Shown here in pieces: positions 24,587-32,834 of a DNA stretch of 40,892 bases (positions within the stretch are counted from its first letter, which is position 1; every line of letters begins with the position of its first letter). Source of the DNA: Thermodesulfobacteriaceae bacterium (GTDB taxonomy: Bacteria; Desulfobacterota; Thermodesulfobacteria; Thermodesulfobacteriales; Thermodesulfatatoraceae); assembly GCA_015494065.1 (NCBI GenBank), contig WGCA01000002.1:1-40892 (forward strand), given 5' to 3'. A program made the position numbers and the translations under genes. A model generated the notes under the pieces. The model was not told the DNA's origin, searched no databases, and worked only from the letters and a program-made list of their open reading frames with translations.

Positions 24587-26682
24587 AAGAGCTCCAGCCG
24601 ATAATAAATTCGGTCCTAAACAGCTATGCGGGCATCCTCTTCCTGGCCAGACCGGCAGCGGGGCTGGCCATCCTCCTGTTTACGGTCCTTATAAGCCCGA
24701 ATCTGGGCCTATCAGCCCTGGTTTGCGTCTCTTCGGCCTACGTATTTGCCCGAATTTTGGGGCTTAAAGAAGACTTCCTCCGCCTGGACTTTTATATCTA
24801 CAATCCCCTGCTGGTAGGGCTCTCTATCGGCTATTTTTTCAAAATCGATTCTTTGAGCCTGCTTTTCCTAGTGCTGATGGGGATTTTTACCTTCCTTCTC
24901 ACTTACGGACTCTCTTCGGCCTTCTGGTATTACTTTCGGCTTCCGGTCTTGAGTCTCCCCTTCGTGGTAGGAAGCCTCATCGCTGCTTTGGCCTCCTACC
25001 ACTACTCCAACCTCTTCGTAAAAAGTCTCTATAAGTTCCCGAGCTTTTCTTATTTTTCCCTTCCTCTTTGGCTTGAGGGCTTTTTGCGTTCCCTGGGGGC
25101 CATCTTCTTCATGCCGCAGGTCATGGTGGGCTTGGGACTTTTCCTGGTCATCCTTCTTTCTTCAAGAATCATGGCCCTGCTCTCCGTTTTGGGCTACGCC
25201 ACGGGGACCATGATCGCCTATTTTTTTACGGGCTCTTTACAGGAAGCATTTTCCAACCTTAACTATTTTAATTTCATTCTCATTGCTCTGGCCCTGGGAG
25301 GAGTCTTTCTTATTCCCTCCCCCAAAAGCTATCTCATGGCCTTGGTGGCTTCGGCTATAGCGGTCCCTCTGACCGAGGCCTCTCAAGTCTTTTGGGAAAA
25401 ATTCGGCCTCCCGGCCTTTGCCCTACCTTTTAATGTTACTACCATGCTCATCCTCTACGCTCTCGGGCTTTCCGGCTACCGAAAACTCACCCTCTACTAC
25501 CGGGGCACCCCCGAAAAGACCCTTGACCATTATTTGACCCTAGAAAAGAGGTTCCCGGCCCGAACCTGGGAGGTGGATCTTCCCGTTAGCGGCAGGTGGC
25601 TCGTCTGGCAGGGGCCCGACGGCAAGTTTACCCACAAAGGACCCTGGCGTTACGCCATAGATTTTGTGGTCGCTGACGAATCCGGCCGCACTTATGCCGG
25701 AGAGGGTTTAAAGCTTGAGGATTACTACGCCTACCACAAACCCGTATTTTCTCCGGTCACCGGAAGGGTAGTAGAGGTGGTAGACAGTCTTCCAGACGAA
25801 CCCCCGGGCTCGGCCAATAAGGATTACCCCTGGGGCAACCACGTGATCATCTATGACCCGCGTGGTTTCTACGCCGTACTGGCCCACTTAAGCCCCGGTA
25901 CCCTCAAGGTGAAAAAGGGAGATTGGGTGGTCAAAGGGGCCCTGATCGGCCTTTGCGGCAGTTCTGGCTATTCCCCCGAGCCCCATCTTCACCTCCACCT
26001 CCAGTCCGGCCCGGAGATCGGCTCTCCCACCTTGCCCTTTGTCTTTAGTGCTTACCTCAAGAACGGAGAATTTCACGACTTCTCCCTCCCCGCTGAAGGT
26101 GAAACCATAGAACCTGCTCCTCCTGAAAGGAGACTCAAGCAGACTTTAAACTTCCTCCTGGGTCAGGAGTTCGAATATGACTTCTTTAAAAACGAAGAAT
26201 TTAATGAAAGATTTACCCTCTGGGTGGAAATGGCCCCGGACGGGACTTTTTATTTTACCGAAGGGAAGGGAAAACTTTATTTTGCTCAGAGGGGCTCGGC
26301 CTTTTATTTTCTCAATTTTGAGGGTCCGAGAACTTCTCCTCTGCGCTATTTCTTCCTGGCCGCCCCCAAGATTCCCCTCCTTCTGAAAGAGGGACTCTCC
26401 TGGGAAGATTATCTACCGCTGGAAGTCTCCCTGGGCCCCCTTAAAAAAGGCTTATATCTCTTCATCCTTTCCTTCTGGCCCTCGTTTCTAAAATTCAAAG
26501 CCCGCTATCAGGCATTAAATAGATTTGACTTTAAGGGCGAAATTACTTTTAATGACGAAAATATTAAAACAACAGTAAGACTAGCCCCTGGCAAAGGTTT
26601 TACGGAAATAAAAATCGAAAAAGAAAACGAAAACCTCACATTCAGAAGGAGGACAAATCATGAACAAGAAAGTAGTCTTTAA
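24583..26682 (+). CDS. urea-transporter-like domain fused to M23 peptidase
   Basis: A 699-residue fusion. Residues 1-305 are a multi-helix membrane region with the urea-transporter (UT) tag YIYNPLLVGLSIGYFF. Residues about 335-505 form an M23 (LytM-like) metallopeptidase domain with THKGPWRYAIDF supplying the first His and Asp, and PEPHLHLHLQ the HxH zinc motif. A C-terminal beta-rich region of about 180 residues is unassigned. UT channels pass urea or small amides; M23 enzymes cut peptidoglycan cross-links, which would place this domain in the periplasm. No signal peptide is needed because the UT part anchors it. It overlaps both neighbours (4 and 23 bases). Confidence 0.8.
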   Translation: MKELQPIINSVLNSYAGILFLARPAAGLAILLFTVLISPNLGLSALVCVSSAYVFARILGLKEDFLRLDFYIYNPLLVGLSIGYFFKIDSLSLLFLVLMGIFTFLLTYGLSSAFWYYFRLPVLSLPFVVGSLIAALASYHYSNLFVKSLYKFPSFSYFSLPLWLEGFLRSLGAIFFMPQVMVGLGLFLVILLSSRIMALLSVLGYATGTMIAYFFTGSLQEAFSNLNYFNFILIALALGGVFLIPSPKSYLMALVASAIAVPLTEASQVFWEKFGLPAFALPFNVTTMLILYALGLSGYRKLTLYYRGTPEKTLDHYLTLEKRFPARTWEVDLPVSGRWLVWQGPDGKFTHKGPWRYAIDFVVADESGRTYAGEGLKLEDYYAYHKPVFSPVTGRVVEVVDSLPDEPPGSANKDYPWGNHVIIYDPRGFYAVLAHLSPGTLKVKKGDWVVKGALIGLCGSSGYSPEPHLHLHLQSGPEIGSPTLPFVFSAYLKNGEFHDFSLPAEGETIEPAPPERRLKQTLNFLLGQEFEYDFFKNEEFNERFTLWVEMAPDGTFYFTEGKGKLYFAQRGSAFYFLNFEGPRTSPLRYFFLAAPKIPLLLKEGLSWEDYLPLEVSLGPLKKGLYLFILSFWPSFLKFKARYQALNRFDFKGEITFNDENIKTTVRLAPGKGFTEIKIEKENENLTFRRRTNHEQESSL

Positions 26683-27532
26683 ATGTCTTCTGATGGTTTT
26701 GGTGTTGGGCCTTTTGAACCCAAGTTGGGGCCGGGCGGCAGATCTTAAGAAATATTTTGCCGTTTACGGGACCTACCTGAATTACGGCAACTCTGAAATC
26801 AAAGAAGACGGCTACGCCTTCACCGCCTACGGCAGCCTCGGAGACGGGCTGCATCACGGCCTGGAGGCCGCCGTCTCCCAGCTCCACTTAAATTACGAAT
26901 CGGGTTATTCCGACCTGGACCAGACCGATATTACCCTGGCCTATACCAATACCGGCAGCCTCCACCCCAACCTCTCCCTGCGTCTTGGGGGACATTACAT
27001 TTCCACCGACGACGATCTTACCGATGACGGCTGGATCCTTTTTGGAGACCTCACTTACTTCGTGCCTTACCGCTGGAACGTGGGGCTTGAAACAGCTTAT
27101 TCCAACTATGACGAAGTGATAGACCTTGATATTTTCCAGCTCTCTCCCCACGCCGGATATTTTTTAAAACTTAAGGACTATTCCCTTTATCTGGAAGCCC
27201 GGGGTTATTACATCCACATAGACGAAGAACCGGCGGGGGTTTCCATGAAAAACTATTACTCCTTTGAGCTTGCAGCCACCTGTACCCGGGGGGCCTTAAG
27301 CGGCAAACTCTCCGGCTGGGTAGGACAGCAGATTTTTGCGGTTAAAAAGGGTGGCTTTGTGGTTTACAACCTCACCGAAAAGTACCTAGGGGGGATAAGT
27401 GGTGAGCTTACTTACCGGATAAAAAACTACCTCCTCGGGATCACGGCCAGCTGGAATACTTATAAAGAAGTGGAATCTTCAAAGGTGGTCAATCAGACGG
27501 TGGTCACCGCCTTTATTGGATTTAACTTTTAG
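26660..27532 (+). CDS. outer-membrane beta-barrel protein, unknown function
   Basis: A 290-residue protein with a signal peptide (1-27, ending GRAA) followed by alternating aromatic/polar strands through the whole length and a C-terminal Phe (AFIGFNF), the usual signal for BAM-mediated outer-membrane insertion. No named porin family is recognised. Its length suggests a 12-14-strand barrel. An AGGAGG site precedes the ATG, which overlaps the end of the fusion gene. It may provide the outer-membrane exit or entry for whatever this operon moves or makes. Confidence 0.7.
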   Translation: MNKKVVFKCLLMVLVLGLLNPSWGRAADLKKYFAVYGTYLNYGNSEIKEDGYAFTAYGSLGDGLHHGLEAAVSQLHLNYESGYSDLDQTDITLAYTNTGSLHPNLSLRLGGHYISTDDDLTDDGWILFGDLTYFVPYRWNVGLETAYSNYDEVIDLDIFQLSPHAGYFLKLKDYSLYLEARGYYIHIDEEPAGVSMKNYYSFELAATCTRGALSGKLSGWVGQQIFAVKKGGFVVYNLTEKYLGGISGELTYRIKNYLLGITASWNTYKEVESSKVVNQTVVTAFIGFNF

Positions 27533-27534
27533 AT

Positions 27535-28143
27535 ATGCAGCGTGCGGGTCTCCTTCTTTTAGTTCTGCTGTGGGCGGTCCCGGGTTATTCTCTGGATTAT
27601 AAGGAAATAAAAAGGGCCTATTACACCTCCTACCAATTCGAAAGGCGGGGCGAATACGCCAAGGCCCGGGAGGCCCTCCTTCCAGTTTATGAAAAATTTC
27701 CCCAGGGCTACACCGTAAATCTACGCCTGGGCTGGCTCTTTTACTTAGAAGGGCGCTATCGGAACGCCATCAAGCATTATGAGAAAGCGGTAGAGGCTGC
27801 ACCGGGGGCCGTGGAGCCCCTTCTGGGCCTCAGTCTCCCTTACCTGGCCCAGAAAAACTGGAAAAAAGTAGAAGAGCTGATGTACCGGGTCTTAAAGATC
27901 GACTTTTATAACTATTACGGCAACCTGCGCCTGGCCCTGGCCCTTAGAGAACAGAAAAAATACTGGCAGGCCGAGGCCGTCTGCCGTAAAATGCTGACTC
28001 TCTACCCCACGGATGTCTCTTTTCTCACGGAACTTGCCCTTGATCTTTACCTTTCAGGACATAAGAAGGAAGCCCAGGCCCTTTTCGGAGACATCCTCAT
28101 TCTGGACCCCGAAAACACCGTTGCCCTCAAGTACTCCCCTTAG
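27535..28143 (+). CDS. periplasmic TPR-repeat protein
   Basis: A 202-residue protein with a signal peptide (1-19, ending GYS) and about five 34-residue tetratricopeptide repeats (for example GRYRNAIKHYEKAVEAAPGAVEPLLG and GHKKEAQALFGDILILDPENTVALKY). TPR proteins scaffold complexes. It begins 2 bases after the beta-barrel gene with no separate ribosome-binding site, so is probably translationally coupled, and is the last gene of the operon. Confidence 0.8.
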   Translation: MQRAGLLLLVLLWAVPGYSLDYKEIKRAYYTSYQFERRGEYAKAREALLPVYEKFPQGYTVNLRLGWLFYLEGRYRNAIKHYEKAVEAAPGAVEPLLGLSLPYLAQKNWKKVEELMYRVLKIDFYNYYGNLRLALALREQKKYWQAEAVCRKMLTLYPTDVSFLTELALDLYLSGHKKEAQALFGDILILDPENTVALKYSP

Positions 28144-28189
28144 CTCAGTCCGTCCCGCACACGGCCCTACCTTTATTTAGTTTACACAA

Positions 28190-28218
28190 TTGACTTATTA
28201 GCTATTTGGCTATATAGT
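28190..28218 (+). promoter_or_regulatory. sigma-70 promoter and probable ArsR operator
   Basis: TTGACT and TATAGT are separated by exactly 17 bases, a strong housekeeping promoter. The spacer holds the dyad TAGC-N6-GCTA (28199-28212), well placed for repression by the ArsR protein encoded next. The predicted start falls within 1-3 bases of the arsR ATG, giving a near-leaderless mRNA. Confidence 0.75.
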
Positions 28219-28226
28219 CATAAATT

Positions 28227-28571
28227 ATGAAAGTTCTTGAAAAAAGGCTTAAGGCGCTGGCAGACGCAACGAGACTCAAGCTCCTTTCCTTACTCGCGCA
28301 TAGGCCCTGTTGTGTGTGTGAGCTTGCCGAGGTGATCGGGTTTTCTCAGCCCACCATCTCTCGCCACCTAAAGCTCCTGGTGGACGCAGGTTTTGTAGAA
28401 GTTAAGAGGCGGGGGTCCTTCCAAATCTACCGCCTTTCCCCGGAAGACGATGAGGCCGCGGCCCTGCTTGAGCTGGTTCTTTCTCGCCTCAGGCTTGCGC
28501 CCGAGTTTGCCCTGCTCAAGGAGGCGCTTTCCCGAGCAGACAAACGGGAACTTTGGGAGGGGAAGAAGTGA
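28227..28571 (+). CDS. arsR: ArsR-family arsenic-responsive repressor
   Basis: A 114-residue winged-helix repressor. Cys28, Cys29 and Cys31 (RPCCVCELAEV) lie at the start of the recognition helix region where classical ArsR binds As(III); FSQPTISRHLKLLVDAGFV is the DNA-reading helix-turn-helix. Binding of arsenite should release it from the overlapping promoter. It begins the arsenic operon and overlaps the ArsP gene by 4 bases (GTGA). Confidence 0.9.
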   Translation: MKVLEKRLKALADATRLKLLSLLAHRPCCVCELAEVIGFSQPTISRHLKLLVDAGFVEVKRRGSFQIYRLSPEDDEAAALLELVLSRLRLAPEFALLKEALSRADKRELWEGKK

Positions 28572-29857
28572 ACTGGCGCAAGGAAATCCCTAAGATCCTC
28601 CTCGGTCTTCTGGTCTTCCTCGTTCTCTATTTTCTGCCGGCAAAAGACCGTTTCCTGAAAGGCGTTACCGAAGGAGTGCTACTTGCCCACTGGTACGCCA
28701 AAGAACACGTCATCTTTTGTCTGCTTCCTGCCTTTTTCATCGCCGGGGCCATAAGCGTTTTCGTCTCAAAAGAATCGGTCATGCGCTATTTGGGCCCCAA
28801 GGCCCCGAAGCCCTTAGCCTACGGGGTGGCCTCGGTCTCGGGAACCATCCTTGCGGTCTGCTCCTGTACGGTACTTCCGCTTTTTGCCGGGATCTACCTT
28901 AACGGAGCGGGGCTCGGGCCGGCCACCACTTTTCTCTACTCGGGGCCGGCCATAAACGTGCTTGCCATCGTGCTCACGGCCCGGATCCTTGGTTTTGGCC
29001 TGGGACTTGCCCGGGCCCTTGGGGCCATTCTGGCAAGCATCGTGATAGGGCTTATCATGGCCTGGCTCTTCCGCAAGGAAGAAAGGGTAAGGCTTGCCGA
29101 TTTTGAGAGTGCGCCAGCCCCACCTGCGGGGCGCCCCCTCTGGCAGACGGTGGTCTTCATGGCCACGCTGGTGGCCATCCTGATCTTCGGCACCTGGGGG
29201 CACGGCACCGGCCTCTGGGAAAGGATCTATCATTTCAAGTGGCAGCTCCTTGCCCTGTCCACCCTTCTCCTAGCCCTTGAACTCTGGCACTTTTTCAAAG
29301 TGTCTCCCGTGGGGCTTATCCTGGTGGCCCTGGTAGTGACGCTTGCCGAATTCATCTTTCCCGGGCACGAGATCCCATATCTTGTCGGAATAGTGCTCCT
29401 TTCTTTTCTCCTTTACCGCACCGGGGGCGAGGCCCGGGAATGGCTTGAGTCCTCCTACTGGCTGGGGAAACAGATCCTTCCCCTCCTTTTTATAGGGGTG
29501 CTCGCGGCAGGCTTCTTTCTGGGGCGGCCTGGGCATGAGGCCTTTATACCCTCCCGCTTCGTGGCGGAGCTTGTGGGTGGAAACGGACTTTTGGCCAACT
29601 TTTTCGCCGCCATCTCCGGGGCTTTCATGTATTTCGCCACGCTGACGGAGGTCCCCATCCTTCAGGGGCTTCTCGGAGCCGGCATGGGCAAGGGCCCGGC
29701 CCTTGCCCTTCTCCTTTCCGGGCCGGCGGTGTCTCTGCCGAGCATGCTCGTCATCCGCTCGGTTTTAGGGACCAAAAAGACCGCGGCCTACGTGTTTCTC
29801 GTAGTGATCATCTCCACCCTCTGCGGGTGGGGTTACGGGGCCTTTTTCGGGGGTTAG
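28568..29857 (+). CDS. arsP: ArsP-family permease (organoarsenical/metalloid efflux)
   Basis: A 429-residue permease of the ArsP/DUF318 family with ten or so membrane helices. The family signature AVCSCTVLPLFAGIYLNGAGLGPATTFLYSGPAINVLA has the CSC cysteines near residues 99-101, and a second half shows the related ISGAFMYFATLTEVPI and LLSGPAVSLPSML. Characterised ArsP proteins export trivalent organoarsenicals; others in the family are less certain. GTG 28568 is chosen because it overlaps the arsR stop and follows GGAGGGG. Its stop codon overlaps that of the opposite-strand ATPase gene. Confidence 0.82.
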   Translation: MNWRKEIPKILLGLLVFLVLYFLPAKDRFLKGVTEGVLLAHWYAKEHVIFCLLPAFFIAGAISVFVSKESVMRYLGPKAPKPLAYGVASVSGTILAVCSCTVLPLFAGIYLNGAGLGPATTFLYSGPAINVLAIVLTARILGFGLGLARALGAILASIVIGLIMAWLFRKEERVRLADFESAPAPPAGRPLWQTVVFMATLVAILIFGTWGHGTGLWERIYHFKWQLLALSTLLLALELWHFFKVSPVGLILVALVVTLAEFIFPGHEIPYLVGIVLLSFLLYRTGGEAREWLESSYWLGKQILPLLFIGVLAAGFFLGRPGHEAFIPSRFVAELVGGNGLLANFFAAISGAFMYFATLTEVPILQGLLGAGMGKGPALALLLSGPAVSLPSMLVIRSVLGTKKTAAYVFLVVIISTLCGWGYGAFFGG

Positions 29858-31068
29858 AGAAGATGCCAGGGGAAAAGCCTTATTCCTCCGGGAAGCGTGC
29901 CGGTCTCCTCCCCGGCATGGATCAGATAGAGCTTTGGAGAAGAAGGAAATTCTTCTTTAAGAGAAAGGAGCCCTTCTGCTTCCCTAAGGCCGGGATGCGA
30001 GGTGAGTTTGACTTCAAAGGCATAAAAATGTTTCCCCCGGCGCAAGAGGAAGTCTACTTCCTTTTCCCGTCCACCATATTTGCGAAAGAAATAGAGTTCA
30101 CCGGAAAGGAGCACGGAGGCAGCGTGGAGGTGCTGGAAGACAAAATTTTCAAAAAGGCGCCCCAGGAAGTTTTCGGGTATTTCCCGTGGGTGGAGATAGC
30201 CAGCCAGATTACAGGCCAGACCGGAATCAAAGAAGTAGAGTTTGGGGCGTTTAGTGAGCCGTTTGGTGAGACTGGTGTAGTAAGGCCGCAACCGAGAAAC
30301 CAAGCCAGAGGTCTCAAGAAGGTTGAGATAGCGCGAAGCAGTGGGCTGAGAGAGCCCAGCGTCCCTTGCCGCCTCGCTTATATTAAGGGGAGCAGCGATC
30401 CGGGTGGCAAGGACCTCAAGAAAACGGTGAAAATCGGCAAGATCTGCCACCTGGGAAAGGTCACGCAGGTCTCTTTCCAGATAGGTAGCTACATATCCCC
30501 GCCACCAGAGACGGGCTTCCTCCGGGGAAGAGATAAAGGCCACCGGAGGGGTAAGGCCTTTAAAGAGGATTTCCTCCAGAGAGAAAGGGGGTTTTTCAGC
30601 CTTCGGGAGAAGGCCCTTTTCAAGGAGCGAAAGGAGGCCAGATGGGCGCCTAAGAAATTCCGAAAGACTGAAAGGACCAAGTTCCAAATACACCGCACGG
30701 CCCGCCAGGGACTCCGCCACTCCTTTCATAAGCAGGAGATTGGCCGAACCGGAAAGGACTATGCGGCGGGAACGGTCCCTATCCACGGCCTGCTTTACGT
30801 AAAGGAGAAGTTCCGGGGCCCGTTGAACCTCATCCAAGATCATTTGTTTCTCTTCGAAAAGGATTTCCCGGGCCCGCCGGCGAAGGAGGACCAAAATTTC
30901 CGGATCATCCAAGGAAAAATAGGGCCACTCACGAAACGGGGTCTCTTCCCGGAGAAGGGTACTCTTCCCTACCTGGCGGGGCCCGGTAAGGACCACCACC
31001 GGCGAGAAAGAAAGCGCCTGACGCAAAAGTCGGGCAAGTTCCCGGGGGTGGTATGTAAATTTATTCAT
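29854..31068 (-). CDS. AAA ATPase with DUF4143 domain, inserted in the ars operon
   Basis: A 404-residue protein with Walker A TGPRQVGKST (28-37), Walker B KQMILDEVQ (Asp79, Glu80), a central winged-helix-like stretch (NISEAARDAGLSQPTASRYL) and a C-terminal segment KEVDFLLRRGKHFYAFEVK, the E-VD...EVK pattern of PD-(D/E)XK-like nucleases. Such AAA/DUF4143 proteins are common in accessory DNA of prokaryotes, and their function is not settled. It lies on the opposite strand between arsP and the thioredoxin-like gene, its stop codon overlapping the arsP stop, and splits an otherwise co-directional arsenic operon. Start set at 31068; the 21-codon extension upstream runs into the next gene's leader. 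Confidence 0.85.
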   Translation of the reverse strand: MNKFTYHPRELARLLRQALSFSPVVVLTGPRQVGKSTLLREETPFREWPYFSLDDPEILVLLRRRAREILFEEKQMILDEVQRAPELLLYVKQAVDRDRSRRIVLSGSANLLLMKGVAESLAGRAVYLELGPFSLSEFLRRPSGLLSLLEKGLLPKAEKPPFSLEEILFKGLTPPVAFISSPEEARLWWRGYVATYLERDLRDLSQVADLADFHRFLEVLATRIAAPLNISEAARDAGLSQPTASRYLNLLETSGLVSRLRPYYTSLTKRLTKRPKLYFFDSGLACNLAGYLHPREIPENFLGRLFENFVFQHLHAASVLLSGELYFFRKYGGREKEVDFLLRRGKHFYAFEVKLTSHPGLREAEGLLSLKEEFPSSPKLYLIHAGEETGTLPGGIRLFPWHLL

Positions 31069-31120
31069 GGTTTGAATAAATTTTAACCACAAGATGAAAA
31101 AATTGTAAAGGAGGGAGATT

Positions 31121-31360
31121 ATGGAGATCAAAGTTTTGGGACCAGGGTGTCCAAGGTGTATGAGCCTTTATGACAACGTCATCCTGGCCCTTGAGGATTT
31201 AGGCCTTGAGGCGCAGGTGGAAAAGGTGACGGATCTCGGCCGGATCGCGGCCCACGGGGTAGTCCAGACCCCGGGCCTGGTGGTGAACGGAAAGGTCGTC
31301 TCCCAGGGCAAGGTCCTCTCCGTGGAAGAGGTCAAAGAAATTCTCAAGAAAGAGGCCTGA
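31121..31360 (+). CDS. small thioredoxin-like redox protein
   Basis: A 79-residue thioredoxin-fold protein of the 'redox-active disulfide protein 2' type (TM0996/MTH895 family) with the active-site pair Cys10-Pro-Arg-Cys13 and cis-Pro region VVQTPGLVVNGKVV. Genes of this family often accompany ArsP permeases. In selenium-using relatives the first active cysteine can be selenocysteine, but here both are ordinary Cys. It may reduce ArsC or a bound metalloid. AAGGAGGGAG precedes the ATG. Confidence 0.85.
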   Translation: MEIKVLGPGCPRCMSLYDNVILALEDLGLEAQVEKVTDLGRIAAHGVVQTPGLVVNGKVVSQGKVLSVEEVKEILKKEA

Positions 31361-31362
31361 TA

Positions 31363-31794
31363 GTGGAAGAAAAGCCGCGCCTGAAAACTCCTTTAAAGGT
31401 CCTTTTCCTCTGCACGGAGAACGCCTGCCGCTCACAGCTGGCTGAGGCCCTTGCCAACCACTTTTTTGGGGACCGGGTCCGGGCTTTCTCCGCCGGGGTG
31501 CGCCCCAAAGTGGTGCATCCCCTGGCCCTTCAAGTCCTTTCCGAGCTCGGGATAGAGACTTCCGGTTTGAGAAGCAAACACATTGATGAATTTAAGGGGC
31601 AGGATTTTGACCTGGTGGTCTCCCTCTGTGATTCGGCCGCAGCCGAGTGCCCCGTCTTTCCCGGGGCCAAGAGGAGGCTCCATCTTCCTTTTCCTGATCC
31701 AGCAAAGTCTGGAAATGTAGAATCCTTCCGGGAGGTTCGGGATCAGATACTTCAGAAGTTAAAAGATCTTTTTGATGAGGAGAAGAAAAGATGA
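31363..31794 (+). CDS. arsC: arsenate reductase, thioredoxin-coupled ArsC
   Basis: A 143-residue low-molecular-weight-phosphatase-fold reductase converting arsenate to arsenite in the cytoplasm. The P-loop Cys17-x5-Arg23 (LCTENACRS) is the nucleophile site; Cys89 and Cys96 ([14 protein letters not shown]) are the relay cysteines, seven apart as in S. aureus ArsC Cys82/Cys89. The relay pair implies thioredoxin as electron donor, matching the thioredoxin-like gene immediately upstream. GTG start at 31363, 2 bases after that gene's stop. Confidence 0.92.
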   Translation: MEEKPRLKTPLKVLFLCTENACRSQLAEALANHFFGDRVRAFSAGVRPKVVHPLALQVLSELGIETSGLRSKHIDEFKGQDFDLVVSLCDSAAAECPVFPGAKRRLHLPFPDPAKSGNVESFREVRDQILQKLKDLFDEEKKR

Positions 31795-32834
31795 AGCGTT
31801 CGAGACTCGGGTTTTTCGAACGCTACCTCACCCTCTGGATATTCCTAGCCATGGTCTTCGGGGTGCTCCTTGGAAAATTTGTCCCCCAGACGGCCCAGTT
31901 TCTGGAGCGTTTTCAGGTAGGAACCACCTCCATCCCCATCGCCATCGGCCTCATCCTGATGATGTATCCGCCGCTGGCCAAAGTGCGCTACGAAGAACTT
32001 CCCATCGTCTTCTCCAACAAGCGGATGCTGGCCCTCTCCCTCATCCAGAATTGGGTGGTGGGACCGCTCGTCATGTTTGTACTGGCAGTACTCCTTCTTC
32101 CGGATCACCCGGATTACATGATGGGAGTCATTCTGGTAGGCCTTGCCCGATGCATCGCCATGGTCCTGGTATGGAATGATCTTGCCGATGGTGACCGGGA
32201 TCTAGCCGCCGGCCTAGTGGCCTTTAATGCCATCTTTCAGGTCTTAACCTATTCTTTATATGCCTATTTCTTTCTTTATGTCATTCCTTCCTTCTTGGGT
32301 CTTAAAGGGGTAATCATAAAAGTTTCCATGGCCGAGGTGGCTAAATCGGTCTTCATATATCTGGGAATTCCCTTTCTAGCCGGCCTGATTACCAACCAGA
32401 TCCTGCGCCGCACAAAGGACGACTCTTGGTACTTTTCTCGATTTGTCCCCCGGGTCTCCTGGCTTACCCCCCTCGCCCTCCTCTTCACCATTGTGGTCAT
32501 GTTCTCCCTCAAGGGACAGTTTATTGTGGACCTTCCGGTGCACGTTCTTCGGGTGGCCCTTCCATATGTGGGTTACTTCTTCTTCATGTGGTTTGTGACT
32601 TTTTTTATTGCCTACCGGATGGGGATTTCTTACCCTAAAACCGTGGCCGTCTCCTTTACAGCGGCCAGTAACGACTTTGAGCTGGCCATAGCCGTGGCGG
32701 TAGCGGTCTTTGGGCTCCAGTCCGGTCAGGCCTTTGCCACGGTAATTGGTCCTTTAGTGGAGGTCCCCATCCTTATCTCCCTGGTAAACGTTGCCTGGTA
32801 TTTCCGAAGGAGGCTTTACGGTGAAAATTCTTAA
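31791..32834 (+). CDS. acr3: arsenite efflux permease, ACR3 family
   Basis: A 347-residue ten-helix transporter of the BART superfamily. The ACR3 signature [16 protein letters not shown] contains the conserved Cys needed for arsenite transport. It exports the arsenite produced by ArsC across the inner membrane. ATGA overlap with arsC indicates coupling. The next gene starts within its final codons. Confidence 0.93.
   Translation: MKRSRLGFFERYLTLWIFLAMVFGVLLGKFVPQTAQFLERFQVGTTSIPIAIGLILMMYPPLAKVRYEELPIVFSNKRMLALSLIQNWVVGPLVMFVLAVLLLPDHPDYMMGVILVGLARCIAMVLVWNDLADGDRDLAAGLVAFNAIFQVLTYSLYAYFFLYVIPSFLGLKGVIIKVSMAEVAKSVFIYLGIPFLAGLITNQILRRTKDDSWYFSRFVPRVSWLTPLALLFTIVVMFSLKGQFIVDLPVHVLRVALPYVGYFFFMWFVTFFIAYRMGISYPKTVAVSFTAASNDFELAIAVAVAVFGLQSGQAFATVIGPLVEVPILISLVNVAWYFRRRLYGENS

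Noticed and set aside
29827-31086. 419-codon plus-strand frame opposite the DUF4143 ATPase gene
   Set aside because: The minus-strand reading has Walker A, Walker B and nuclease-like motifs; the plus-strand translation is Lys/Gly/Phe-rich with no recognisable domain.
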